A DNA stretch of 64,000 nucleotides, from assembly GCF_001688725.2 (NCBI RefSeq), contig NZ_CP015401.2, forward strand, positions 4,720,001-4,784,000, in the 5' to 3' direction. A model generated the notes under the pieces. That model searched no databases, had not been told where the DNA came from, and was given only the letters and a program-made list of their open reading frames with translations. The first letter of the stretch is position 1. Each line of letters begins with the position of its first letter. This stretch comes from Bacteroides caecimuris. Lineage in GTDB: Bacteria > Bacteroidota > Bacteroidia > Bacteroidales > Bacteroidaceae. Shown piece after piece: positions 9,070 through 19,184 of the stretch. The position numbers were made by a program, and so were the translations under genes.

Positions 9070-12000
9070 ATGAAAAAATATTTAGCCATTTTTTGGTTGA
9101 TGCTGGTTGTCCCGTTGACAATTTCGGCACAACAGACAATTACCGTGAACGGTACGGTTACCGACACACAAGACGAGCCGATGATTGGTGTTAATATCAC
9201 TGTAAAGGATGTAGCTGGGTTGGGAACCATCACAGATATCAATGGTAATTTCTCTATAAAGATGGAGCCTTATCATCGACTGGTCTTCTCATACATCGGA
9301 TACGAAGAGGTGGAAGTGCTTGTAAAAGAACAGCGCACCGTTAACGTAAAGATGAAAGAATCAGAGGCCAGCGTGCTGGATGAGGTAGTGGTGACCGGTA
9401 TGGGAGCACAGAAGAAGCTGATAGTGACGGGAGCCGTAACCAATGTGAATGTAGGAGACTTGAAACGCTTTCCTACTTCCAATATGTCTAATGCTTTGGC
9501 CGGCAATGTTCCGGGTATTATTGCCCGGCAAACTTCCGGACAACCGGGAAAAAGTACTTCCGAGTTCTGGATACGTGGTATTTCTACTTTTGGAGCCAAT
9601 AAAAGCGCTTACATTCTTGTGGATGGTTTTGAGCGCAGCAGTCTGGATGAGCTTAATATTGAGGACATCGAATCATTCACTGTGTTGAAAGATGCGTCAG
9701 CTACTGCCATTTACGGTTCAAAAGGTGCGAATGGCGTAGTGTTGATTACAACCAAACGTGGTAAAGCCGGAAAAATCAATATTGATGCCAAGGTGGAAAC
9801 TTCTTATAACACCCGCACCATCACTCCGGAGTTTGTAGACGGACTTTCGTACGCCAGTCTGATGAACGAGGCATTGGTGACCCGCAACTTAGGAGTGGCA
9901 TATCAACCGGAAGAACTAGAACTGTTCCGTACACAAATGGATCCGGATTTCTATCCGAATGTAGACTGGATGGATCTGATTCTGAAAAACGGAGCATGGA
10001 GCTATCGCGCCAACTTGAACATGAATGGCGGTGGTAACACTGCCCGTTATTTTGTTTCTGCAAGTTATACGGAAGACCAAGGTATGTATAACACAGACAA
10101 GACGCTACGCGATGATTACGACACCAACGCCAACTATAAAAAGTGGAATTATCGTGTGAATGTGGATATAGATATCACCAAATCGACTTTGTTGAAACTG
10201 GGCGTAGCCGGTTCATTGGCCAAACGCAACAGTCCGGGGCTGGCTGATAACGACATGCTGTGGGGGATGCTTTTCGGATACAATCCTATTGCGACGCCTG
10301 TATACTATTCTAATGGATACGCGCCTATTTCCCATCGGGATAACGTGAACAAACTGAATCCATGGGTTGCATCCACACAAACCGGATACAATGAAGACTG
10401 GCAGAATAATGTACAAACGAATGTCACATTGGAACAGAATTTTGATTTCATCACCAAGGGATTGAAATTTGTAGGACGTTTCGGCTACGATACGGACAAC
10501 AGCAACTGGATCAACCGTCATCGTCAACCGGATTTGTATAAAGCAAACGGACGCAGGCAAGAAACTGGAGAGATTATCTATGAAAGAATGTTTCCCGCTT
10601 ATGACATGACACAGACAAGCGGAAGCTCTGGCAAACGCCGTGAATTCCTTGATTTATTGTTAAGCTGGGAGCGTGCTTTCGGAAACCATCATGGAGGAGT
10701 TACTTTCCGTTACACACAAGACAGTGAGAAACGGACAGTTGACATCGGTTCGGAGATCAAGAATGGAGTATCAAAACGTAATCAAGGGTTGGCAGGACGG
10801 TTTGCCTATAACTGGAACTATCGTTACTTTGCTGATTTCAATTTCGGTTATACCGGATCGGAAAACTTCGCACCAGGAAATCAATTCGGTTTCTTCCCGG
10901 CTTTTTCGGTTGCATGGAATGTTGCCGAAGAGTCATTTATCAAGAATAACCTGAAATGGATGAACATGTTCAAGATACGTTACTCTCATGGTAAGGTAGG
11001 TAATGACAATATTGGAGACAACAACCGTTTCCCATACTTATATACTATAGCTACTACAGGATATAACAGCGAAGGGAAACCTAACAATGTGTATAATTGG
11101 GGATTTGGCGGTTATGATAAGCAATTCATAGGAACTCATTACACACAGATGGCTTCCAACGGCATCACTTGGGAAGTGGCGATTAAGGATGACTTGGGCA
11201 TTGACCTTTCTTTGTTTAATGATAAACTGACAGCGACAGTCGACTATTTCCGCGAAAAACGTACAGGTATCTTTTTGACACGTGAATACTTGCCTAACAT
11301 CACAGGTCTTGAAAGTAAACCTAAAGCGAATGTGGGTGAAGTGAAATCGCAAGGTTTCGACGGTAATTTCGCCTTTAAGCAGAAGCTGGGTGAGGTGGAT
11401 ATGACTATCCGCGGAAATATAACTTACAGCAAGAATGAAGTACTCGAAAAAGATGAAGAGAATCAGGTCTATTCTTATTTATATGAAAAAGGGTATCGTG
11501 TAGATCAAACTAAAGGGTTGATAGCCGAAGGATTGTTCGCTGATTATGATGACATCCGTACCAGCCCGAAACAAGAGTACGGTACAGTGCAGCCCGGAGA
11601 TATCAAATATAAGGATGTAAACGGTGACGGTGTTGTAAACGACAATGATAAAGTGGCTATTGGCGCCACTACCACTCCGAACTTGATATATGGTATAGGA
11701 GCCTCTTTCGCATGGAAAGGAATTGATGTTAATCTACATTTCCAAGGAGCCGGCAAATCGACTTTCCCTATTTACGGCAAATGTGTATATGCGTTCAGCG
11801 AAAATGACTGGGGAAATATCTTCAAAGATATGATCAGTGACCGTTGGGTAGATCCGGAGACCGCAGCCAAATTGGGATTGCATGCCAATGAAAACCCGCA
11901 TGCAACATATCCGCGTTTGACATACGGGGAAAACAGAAATAACCAGCAGACCTCTACCTTTTGGATGCGTGACGGTCGATATATTCGTCTGAAGAACTTG

Positions 12001-12192
12001 GATATCGGTTATACGTTGCCAAAAAGCATTGTCAACAAACTGCACTTTAACAATATCCGTATCTATATCGCAGGTTCAAACTTGCTCACATGGTCTAAAT
12101 TCAAAACTTGGGACCCAGAAACAGGCAATCCGCGCGGTGAGGCCTATCCGTTAACAAAATCGGTTACTATGGGTTTATCAGTTAACTTATAA
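9070..12192 (+). CDS. SusC-type TonB-dependent receptor, cassette A
   Basis: This is a full-length 1040-residue SusC. A signal peptide (MKKYLAIFWLMLVVPLTISAQ) leads into a carboxypeptidase-regulatory-like domain (~24-110), a TonB-box-like LDEVVVTGMG, a plug with ILVDGFERSS and VLKDASATAIYGSKGANGVVLITTK, and a beta-barrel ending in VTMGLSVNL. It is predicted to import an oligosaccharide with the SusD encoded 15 bp downstream. It closely resembles the SusC at 20736 in length and over most of its sequence, so cassettes A and B are duplicates that have since diverged, presumably in ligand contacts. Confidence 0.95.
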   Translation: MKKYLAIFWLMLVVPLTISAQQTITVNGTVTDTQDEPMIGVNITVKDVAGLGTITDINGNFSIKMEPYHRLVFSYIGYEEVEVLVKEQRTVNVKMKESEASVLDEVVVTGMGAQKKLIVTGAVTNVNVGDLKRFPTSNMSNALAGNVPGIIARQTSGQPGKSTSEFWIRGISTFGANKSAYILVDGFERSSLDELNIEDIESFTVLKDASATAIYGSKGANGVVLITTKRGKAGKINIDAKVETSYNTRTITPEFVDGLSYASLMNEALVTRNLGVAYQPEELELFRTQMDPDFYPNVDWMDLILKNGAWSYRANLNMNGGGNTARYFVSASYTEDQGMYNTDKTLRDDYDTNANYKKWNYRVNVDIDITKSTLLKLGVAGSLAKRNSPGLADNDMLWGMLFGYNPIATPVYYSNGYAPISHRDNVNKLNPWVASTQTGYNEDWQNNVQTNVTLEQNFDFITKGLKFVGRFGYDTDNSNWINRHRQPDLYKANGRRQETGEIIYERMFPAYDMTQTSGSSGKRREFLDLLLSWERAFGNHHGGVTFRYTQDSEKRTVDIGSEIKNGVSKRNQGLAGRFAYNWNYRYFADFNFGYTGSENFAPGNQFGFFPAFSVAWNVAEESFIKNNLKWMNMFKIRYSHGKVGNDNIGDNNRFPYLYTIATTGYNSEGKPNNVYNWGFGGYDKQFIGTHYTQMASNGITWEVAIKDDLGIDLSLFNDKLTATVDYFREKRTGIFLTREYLPNITGLESKPKANVGEVKSQGFDGNFAFKQKLGEVDMTIRGNITYSKNEVLEKDEENQVYSYLYEKGYRVDQTKGLIAEGLFADYDDIRTSPKQEYGTVQPGDIKYKDVNGDGVVNDNDKVAIGATTTPNLIYGIGASFAWKGIDVNLHFQGAGKSTFPIYGKCVYAFSENDWGNIFKDMISDRWVDPETAAKLGLHANENPHATYPRLTYGENRNNQQTSTFWMRDGRYIRLKNLDIGYTLPKSIVNKLHFNNIRIYIAGSNLLTWSKFKTWDPETGNPRGEAYPLTKSVTMGLSVNL

Positions 12193-12922
12193 AAACACTA
12201 AGAGATTATGATAAAGAAGATTTATATATTATTATTGACCATATTAGGGACGGGAGCCTTGTCTTCTTGCTCTGACTACCTGAATTCGGAGAAATATTTT
12301 AAGGATCGCCTGACGCTGGAGAAAACGTTCGAAAGCAAGGATCATGTGGAAGAATGGTTGGCTTATGCCTTCTCATTTATGAAAAATGAAAACTATGAGG
12401 TGACCACTAAAGGACCTACCGAGAATCCGTTCTGTTTCTCGGATGATATGTATTATGGCGACCGGGACAAAACAATCGACGCCACAAAGAATGAATTGTC
12501 ATATAACATGTTCAAGCTAGGAGAATATAATGAGAACTCTTATAATGTCGGCGCATGGGAGGCATGTTATAAAGGTATTTTCCAAGCATCGGTATTTATA
12601 CATAATGTGGATCGGTGTCAAGAAATGGCCGATTGGGAAATACTGGATTACAAGGGACAGGCCCGTTTTGTCCGCGCTTACTATTATTGGTTGCTTTTGC
12701 GTCGCTATGGCCCGGTACCCATCATGCCGGATGAAGGAGTGGACTATACACAGAGCTATGAGGAAATAGCTACTCCGCGTAGCTCATACGAAGAAGTGGC
12801 GCAATATATTAGTGACGAGATGCTACAGGCTACTAAAGAGTTGCAATACGATCGTCGTACAGATAATTATGCCATAGCTCGACCCACTCGTGGAGCTGCA
12901 TTGGCTGTCCGTGCTTATGCCC

Positions 12923-14243
12923 CAGGGCAGACGCATTATATTTTGTCTATCAATTAGTCAACTATTATCTATATTTCATTTTTATTATTTGTCTTATTAT
13001 TAATCTATTAATATTTTGTATATTAATTATTTATTTGTATTTTTGTTGTATTGAATTTAAACAAAAATAAACCCTAAAATGAGCTTAATTAGTCTTTGTA
13101 AACAACTTGAAGATCCTCGTATTGACCGAAAAAAAGAACACTCTTTGGAAGTCATCGTTTATATAGCCTTGTGTGCTGTAATCTGTGGAAGTGAAAGCTG
13201 GAATGAAATAGAACGGTTCGGTATTTGTAAGTTTGACTTCTTTAAACGTCGTTTTCCTGATTTAGTAAAGATCCCAAGTCATGACACTTTCAATCGTTTT
13301 TTCAGTTTACTCAAACCCGGTTATTTTGAATTGGTCTTTCGTGATTGGGTATCTGAGCTTTGTGGTAAGTATGAAGGGGTTGTTGCTATAGACGGTAAAA
13401 TGCTTCGTGGAGCAAGTAAGTGCAGCAAAGACAATCCCTTTGGCAAAAAAGGATTCAAGCTTCATATGGTTAGTGCCTGGGCTGTTTCCAATGGAATCAG
13501 TATGGGTCAGGTAAAAGTAGATGATAAAAGCAATGAAATCACCGCTATTCCTTCTCTTATAAAATCTCTGGATTTGCAGGATTGCATAGTGACAATTGAT
13601 GCTATTGCATGCCAAACAGATATTGCCGAAGTAATAATAGAAAATAATGCAGACTATATTCTGGCATTAAAGGCCAATCAAAAAAACAGGTTAATGGATG
13701 TGGAACGATGGCTAGACGAGATGGATGGTGTTGATATTGATCGGCCGGTATACCGTTCACACTATGGAAAATATGTCACAGAGGAGGTTTCTCATGGGAG
13801 AATTGAGACTCGTGAATGTCTGGTTTATAGCCCGGGAAAGATTATGGAATCAATGCTGAAAGATAAATTTGAGGGGGTCAAGTCCATCGTAAGAATTAGT
13901 ACCGAAAGACTGGAGGTAGCCACTAAAAAACTTTCCGTAGAAAAAAGATATTACATTACTTCACTAGGGCTAAAACCGAAAGAAATTTCAGAGGCTATAA
14001 GATCGCATTGGGATATAGAAAACAGGCTACATTGGCAGTTAGACGTATCGTTTAGAGAAGACGCAGGAAGGAAAGTAGGTAATGCTGCGCAAAATTTTTC
14101 TTTAATTAATAAGATGGCCCTTTATATCATCAAACAAGATGAAACAAAGGGCAGTGTAGCAGCCAAAAGAAAAAACGCAGGATGGAATGATGAATATTTG
14201 TTCAAACTATTAAATAAGATAAAAATATAATGCGTTTGCCCTG
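12923..14243 (+). mobile_element. ISAs1-family insertion sequence with direct target repeats
   Basis: The ends are CAGGGCAGACGCATTATA on the left and its near-perfect inverted counterpart on the right (CAGGGCAAACGCATTATA read inward). The flanks CTTATGCCC at 12914-12922 and 14244-14252 form a 9-bp target duplication; it is 10 bp if the right end is set one base earlier. One transposase gene fills most of the 1321 bp. Confidence 0.93.
13079..14230 (+). CDS. ISAs1-family DDE transposase
   Basis: This 383-residue transposase has an N-terminal DDE_Tnp_1-associated region (DPRIDRKKEHSLEVIVYIAL...SWNEIERFG) and a DDE catalytic core: VAIDGKMLRG, VTIDAIACQ and SHWDIENRLHWQLDVSF. Its length fits the family. 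It is the only gene of the element at 12923-14243 and lies in the same direction as the SusD gene it splits. It is distinct from the longer transposase at 49776, so the two elements are separate arrivals. Confidence 0.95.
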   Translation: MSLISLCKQLEDPRIDRKKEHSLEVIVYIALCAVICGSESWNEIERFGICKFDFFKRRFPDLVKIPSHDTFNRFFSLLKPGYFELVFRDWVSELCGKYEGVVAIDGKMLRGASKCSKDNPFGKKGFKLHMVSAWAVSNGISMGQVKVDDKSNEITAIPSLIKSLDLQDCIVTIDAIACQTDIAEVIIENNADYILALKANQKNRLMDVERWLDEMDGVDIDRPVYRSHYGKYVTEEVSHGRIETRECLVYSPGKIMESMLKDKFEGVKSIVRISTERLEVATKKLSVEKRYYITSLGLKPKEISEAIRSHWDIENRLHWQLDVSFREDAGRKVGNAAQNFSLINKMALYIIKQDETKGSVAAKRKNAGWNDEYLFKLLNKIKI

Positions 14244-15677
14244 CTTATGCCCTGATTTTTGCAGCCAGTCCGTTTGCGAATGGAAACAATGATGAATATG
14301 CACAGCAATTGGTAGATGACAAAGGGCGTCGTTTGCTTTCTTCCGAATATAGTGAGGAAAAATGGGCAAAAGCCGCTGCCGCCTGCCGTGATGTCATCGA
14401 TTTGGGTGTTTACGACTTGAATATTGTTAATAACTCCACATCCGACAACGGACCTTCTGAACGTCCGACTGTCGTTCCACCGGCTGATGGCGAGTTTTCC
14501 AAAGACATCTGGCCAAGAGGATGGACGAATATTGACCCGCTCAAATCGTATCGCACCATCTTTGACGGAACGATATTGCCTGCCAACAATAAAGAACTGA
14601 TATTCACACGTGGAGCAACAAATATAGATATGTTGGTACTTCACCAGATGCCCAAAGATGATGGAGGGTGGAACTGCCACGGCATGACGCAGAAAATGCT
14701 GGATGCATATTATATGAATGATGGCGGCAATGAACCGGGCATGAACTCCATGTATCAAGGAGCAGTCAATTATCAAGGCATTGTAGATACTCGCGAACGC
14801 AGAACCGGATTTACCAGTCTGCAAGACTTGAAGGATAATAAATATCCTGAATTGGGGTGGAAATATGATCCGCAGAAAGGAGATGACGAGCAGGCTAAAA
14901 CCGGAATGAATGTTTCTCTGCAATATGTAGAGCGCGAACCCCGATTCTATGCTTCCGTAGCTTACAATGGTTGCACTTGGTATTATTTGAGTCAGACAGA
15001 AAGCAGACCTGCGGATGTGAACCAACAGGTTTGGTACTACTTTGGAAATTCAGACGGTTATCGGAATGACGGTTTCTACTTGCGTACAGGTATCGGAATC
15101 AAGAAGTTTGTCCATCCCAACGATTATCCGGGCAACTATGTGGCGAAAGCTGAAACTGCCATTCGTTATGCCGACATCCTGTTGCTTTATGCGGAAGCGC
15201 TGAATGAGTTGACCGGAACATACGATATACCTTCTTGGAACGGGGCAACAACCTATCCTATCAGCCGTGATAAAGAAGAAATGGAAAGAGGTATTCATCC
15301 TGTACGCATTCGTGCCGGACTACCCGACTATCCAGATGAATTCTATATGCAGAGTGGGGTGGATGATATGCGTAAAGCGTTAAAACGTGAACGTATGATA
15401 GAGTTGATGGGCGAAGGAAAACGTTACTTTGACATTCGCCGTTGGAAAGACGCACCAGTAGAAGAATCTCTGCAAATATATGGTTGCAATGTCTTTGTCG
15501 GCGAAGCTAAGAAAGACGAGTTCCATTCGGCAATTCCCGTTTACAATCTTCCGTCTACATTCTCGGAAAAACTATGGTTATGGCCTATCAAACACAGTGA
15601 ATTGAAACGTAATTCGCGTTTAACGCAGAATCCAGGATGGACAATTTATGATTAATTCTAAATATAAAGACTTATAT

Positions 15678-16739
15678 ATGAAGAAAATATATACTTTGGC
15701 AGCTTTGGCTGCAATGACAATATTGGGAGCTTCCTGCAATTCGGAATGGGAAGAAGAACAATATGAGCACTACATTTCTTTCAGTTCACAACTGGACAGT
15801 AAGGGAGTGACGAATATATATGTACCTTATAGTCGCCATGATGCAGAAGGAAATTATGCGGAAGGTGGAGAAGGGAGGTCTAATTATCAGTTGCCGATAC
15901 TTGTCAGCGGCTCTACCGATAATCCAAATAATGTCACTGTACGCATAGCACATGATGCCGATACATTGAATATTCTGAATTATGCCCGTTATGCCACACG
16001 TACAGAATTATATTACGAAGACATGGGAGCGGAAGGATTGACATACGCTTCGTATCCGGAATCGCTACTGATAAAAGCGGGAGAAAATAAAGGTCTGCTG
16101 GATCTTAAATTTGATTTCCGCAACATTGATATGTCAGAGAAGTGGGTACTTCCATTGCAGATTGTAGACGATGCGTCCCACAACTATGTGGCTCATCCGC
16201 GTAAAGACTATGCTAAGGCAATATTGAGAATCTTCCCATTCAATGATTACTCCGGTGATTATTCCGGTACGGGAATCACCAACAAGGTGGTGACGGGATA
16301 TGACGGAGGCGGTAAGCCGATAGAGACAGCAGAGTCTATCACAAAATCGTCAATCAGAGGGTATGTGATAGATGATCAGACCATCTTTACGTATGCAGGA
16401 ATCGTAGATGAGGATTATACAGATCGTAGAAAGTATAAGATCAAATTTACATTTAATGGTGAGACGAATGGTTCGGTCGATATTTCCTGTGATAATGCAG
16501 AAGAAATCGGATTTGAACTAAACAAGGATGTGACTCCTTCATTCCGTGTTTCTTCATCAATGGATGACGCAAAACCTTATCTGGAACACCGCTATGTAAT
16601 CATTAATAATGTTGACTATTATTTCAATTATATACCAGTGGAAGGTACTGTTATCCGCTATCATGTAAAAGGTACATTGACATTGTCACGTGATATCAAT
16701 ACTCAGATTCCAGACGAAGATCAAGCAATTGAATGGTAA
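15678..16739 (+). CDS. DUF1735/DUF4973-like surface lipoprotein, cassette A
   Basis: The lipoprotein of 353 residues starts MKKIYTLAALAAMTILGASC. An upstream in-frame ATG at 15648 overlaps the SusD end and would spoil the signal peptide. An N-terminal DUF1735-like part (EQYEHYISFSSQL...NYQLPILVSGS) is followed by a DUF4973-like C-terminal part (NDYSGDYSGTGI...NTQIPDEDQAIEW). Such proteins hold the SusE/F-like position after SusD and are thought to bind glycan at the cell surface. It has a paralogue in cassette B (25958) with an almost identical C-terminal motif. It is the last gene of cassette A, followed by a terminator. Confidence 0.8.
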   Translation: MKKIYTLAALAAMTILGASCNSEWEEEQYEHYISFSSQLDSKGVTNIYVPYSRHDAEGNYAEGGEGRSNYQLPILVSGSTDNPNNVTVRIAHDADTLNILNYARYATRTELYYEDMGAEGLTYASYPESLLIKAGENKGLLDLKFDFRNIDMSEKWVLPLQIVDDASHNYVAHPRKDYAKAILRIFPFNDYSGDYSGTGITNKVVTGYDGGGKPIETAESITKSSIRGYVIDDQTIFTYAGIVDEDYTDRRKYKIKFTFNGETNGSVDISCDNAEEIGFELNKDVTPSFRVSSSMDDAKPYLEHRYVIINNVDYYFNYIPVEGTVIRYHVKGTLTLSRDINTQIPDEDQAIEW

Positions 16740-16796
16740 TTCCCCTATCAATTACCGATCCGATGACTCAAGAAAGAATTGAGGCTCAATAAATAG

Positions 16797-16825
16797 AAAG
16801 GTGCACGGAAATCCGTGCACCTTTT
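16797..16825. terminator. Bidirectional hairpin terminator after cassette A
   Basis: A perfect 13-bp stem, AAAGGTGCACGGA with TCCGTGCACCTTT, has a two-base loop and is followed by T on the plus strand and preceded by A-rich sequence. It lies between the convergent ends of cassette A and the ATPase gene and can serve both. Confidence 0.85.
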
Positions 16826-16834
16826 CTGTCATAT

Positions 16835-18184
16835 TTACATATCTTTCAATCCCAACACTTGTATCTCAATATCATATTTAGCCATCTCTTTTTGTTTCAA
16901 ATGTTCCACTTTCTCCATGAAAACAGTATGGTTATAGTTGTTCTCAGGGTTTCGTTTCACTTCAGCAATGAGAGCCTTCCTGCCACTAGATTTAAGAGCT
17001 ACAATATCTATTTCATAAGAGTTTATCCGTTGTTTGCCAATAGAACTTTTTGTTTCCCACCAGGAGCCTATTTCCTTATAACCACCGGTCTCTGCCAATT
17101 TCTGTTTGAAGTATTTCTCTAACACTCTACCCGAATAAGTCGGATAATCAGCTTTTGCCAATTGTCTCAGATCATCAAAATTCTGTAATTCAATATAAGA
17201 GCGGTTTTGCTCAATATATTTAAACCAGAAATTCAAGAAATTATCACCGATCATATATCGTACATTTTTTTTAGTTCCGGGCTTGGCAAATATAGGACGC
17301 TCCCTAGTTATTAAATGGTATACATTCTCCAACTTGCTCAAATATCCTCCGATAGCCGTACCGCCCAATGCCGATTCTATCTCGCCTTGTGTATAGTGGC
17401 CGTTGGCAATTTCCGACAAGATGGAAAAATAGGTACCGTAGTTTTTCCCAAACTCTGTTATCAACAAATTACGTCCTTCATCTATAAACAAGGAGTTCTC
17501 TGAAAAGACAAAATCGTACATTTTATCAACAGTAAGCGCTTGATTGTCACAAAATAGCTCTACATATTTAGGGATTCCTCCTGTCAGTGTGTATAAAGCT
17601 AACAGATCATCATTGCTATATCCGGAAGCAAGATCCCCCATAATTTGTTTCAGGACACTGATCTTGAAAGCGCGCAGGCACAAAATATTGTCAGCACGCC
17701 CAAACAGGGGCTCATTATGGTCAGTGAATATTTTCTGCATCAAGGAGTACACCGAACCGCTGATAACTAGGTTTATTTTAGTTTCTTGTTTATACTGATC
17801 CCAAAGATTCTGCATATCACTGAAAACATCAGGACGGATATTGTAAAACTCTTGAAATTCATCAATGACGATATTGAATACACGTGTTTTACCCACTTCA
17901 AAAAGATATTGCATCAGATTGGTAAAAGTAGATATTCCATCAGGAATAAATATGGATAGAGCTTCACGTACTATCTTTACAAAATCAGCAACCAATATGC
18001 TTTCTGCTTTTCTTCCAATGAAGAAATAAACTGTAGACGTTCCTTTCAAAGCCTCTTTTATGAGACTAGTCTTACCAATACGTCTACGTCCTGTGACTAC
18101 AATCATTCTAGAATTTTGAGTAAACGCAAGCTCTTGCACACGCTTTAATTCCGCAATTTCTTTTTCTCTATTATAAAATTTCAT
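16835..18184 (-). CDS. AAA-type ATPase with C-terminal DUF234/PD-(D/E)XK-like domain
   Basis: This 449-residue member of the archaeal-type ATPase_2 family found throughout Bacteroidetes begins MKFYNREKEIAEL. Walker A is G32-RRRI-GKTS, Walker B is in NIVIDEFQEF, and a sensor-like VISGSVYSLM follows. A winged-helix-like middle leads to a DUF234-type end in which EIDIVAL and ALIAEVKR resemble a PD-(D/E)XK nuclease core. The biological role is unknown; a mobile or defence-related function is often suspected. It sits alone, opposite in direction to the cassettes, between silent cassettes A and B, and may be an insertion. A strong palindrome lies 18 bp before its start. Confidence 0.85.
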   Translation of the reverse strand: MKFYNREKEIAELKRVQELAFTQNSRMIVVTGRRRIGKTSLIKEALKGTSTVYFFIGRKAESILVADFVKIVREALSIFIPDGISTFTNLMQYLFEVGKTRVFNIVIDEFQEFYNIRPDVFSDMQNLWDQYKQETKINLVISGSVYSLMQKIFTDHNEPLFGRADNILCLRAFKISVLKQIMGDLASGYSNDDLLALYTLTGGIPKYVELFCDNQALTVDKMYDFVFSENSLFIDEGRNLLITEFGKNYGTYFSILSEIANGHYTQGEIESALGGTAIGGYLSKLENVYHLITRERPIFAKPGTKKNVRYMIGDNFLNFWFKYIEQNRSYIELQNFDDLRQLAKADYPTYSGRVLEKYFKQKLAETGGYKEIGSWWETKSSIGKQRINSYEIDIVALKSSGRKALIAEVKRNPENNYNHTVFMEKVEHLKQKEMAKYDIEIQVLGLKDM

Positions 18185-18532
18185 AATGATGATTTATTTT
18201 CTCAACGGCCGTTGACTCAACCGATGTTGCGAAAATACAAAATAAATTGAGAACAATCAATTTTAGTATGAAAATGATGAATGGTTTGCCCTATATTATA
18301 ATTCTTTAAGCAATGTGCAGATCAAGTTTCCAATTCCATTATAACACATTTCTGCTACCTGTCCAAACTTATTTATAACATGGAGATGAATCGGAATAGA
18401 GGAAATGATATAAATATATTGACATAATATTGTTGATAAATAGTATAAAAATTGAGTATAGACAATACAAATGCAATATACAGCCATGTTAATACATTAA
18501 TAACAAGCCACTTACGTGATTGATATATGGTT
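18185..18532. other. Gene-free spacer between ATPase gene and tail B
   Basis: About 350 AT-rich bases contain the ATPase upstream region and its palindrome. I see no further gene or terminator. It ends abruptly where tail B begins (TGGGCAGGACC at 18533). Confidence 0.55.
18202..18221. promoter_or_regulatory. Palindromic operator-like site upstream of the ATPase gene
   Basis: TCAACGGCCGTTGA (18202-18215) is a perfect 14-bp palindrome. A third arm TCAAC at 18217-18221 forms an overlapping palindrome GTTGACTCAAC. Its position just ahead of the ATPase start suggests repressor or autoregulator binding. Confidence 0.5.
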
Positions 18533-19136
18533 TGGGCAGGACCCGGAGAACCAACTTTGCACGGACGACTTCGCCGGTCACTGGGCACACAATGCCAATC
18601 TTTCCGTAAAAGCTATTATGGGCGTAGCCGGATACAGCGAAATGGCACGCATGCTCGGGCTGGACGATGTGGCGGACAAATATGCAGCCATAGCCCGAAA
18701 AATGGCGATGAAATGGGAAGAAATGGCAAATGAAGGCGATCATTACCGTTTGGCTTTCGACCGCAAGAATACTTGGAGCCAGAAGTACAATATGGTCTGG
18801 GACAAGTTGTGGAATCTGAACCTGTTCCCCAACAATGTGATCGGCAAAGAGATCAATTATTATCTGACCAAGCAGAATCCTTACGGATTGCCGCTGGATT
18901 CCCGCAAAGAATATACTAAATCCGACTGGATCATGTGGACGGCAGCCATGTCTCCGGATCAGGCTACTTTTGAAAAATTCGTAGCTCCCCTCTATAAGTA
19001 TATCAATGAGACAGAATCTCGTGTACCTATCAGCGACTGGCATCATACGGACAGCGGCAAATGGGTAGGATTCAAGGCACGCTCGGTGATCGGAGGATAC
19101 TGGATGCAGGTGTTGATGGATAAAACAAAAGAATAA
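18533..19136 (+). pseudogene. Silent tail B: start-less 3' end of the DUF4965 gene
   Basis: This is a second open but headless copy of the DUF4965 3' end, matching copies 1 and A without indels from TGGGCAGGACCCGGAGAACC to GATGGATAAA (19124). The C-terminus then differs (MDKTKE). As in copy A it carries FVAPLYKYINET where the intact gene has FVDPLYKYINET, plus its own ESRVPIS variant. Its first codon context changes (TTT GGG in place of TAT GGG), so the shared block starts 4 bases later than between copies 1 and A. The IPT/NHL gene of cassette B follows within ~50 bp. Copies A and B are direct repeats of each other, so recombination between them would delete cassette A and the ATPase gene. 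Confidence 0.88.
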
Positions 19137-19184
19137 AATATGTTTATGATGTATGTTTTTATTAACTAAATGAGTTTTAATGCT

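Larger units (their letters stand above)
12208..15655 (+). pseudogene. SusD-type lipoprotein gene of cassette A, split by an ISAs1 element
   Basis: The 5' part (12208-12922) encodes a lipoprotein signal (GTGALSSCSDYLNS) and the first ~238 residues of a SusD protein. The rest resumes at 14253 and runs to 15655. Removing the IS with one copy of the target duplication gives 2118 bp, an exact multiple of three and a 705-residue product, close to the 688 residues of SusD in cassette B. The interrupted frame instead ends soon inside the IS (...RAYAPGQTHYILSIN). SusD caps the SusC pore and binds the glycan, so cassette A is probably non-functional while the IS is present. Both halves look otherwise undamaged, indicating a recent insertion. 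Confidence 0.93.

Noticed and set aside
9070..12192. Numerous antisense and out-of-frame ORFs over the SusC, SusD and glycosidase genes
   Set aside because: They follow the codon structure of the genes beneath them, lack signals or motifs and overlap well-supported coding sequence.
12208..12957. A complete 249-residue SusD-like protein
   Set aside because: Its last 11 residues are encoded by the IS end; the gene is the front part of an interrupted SusD.
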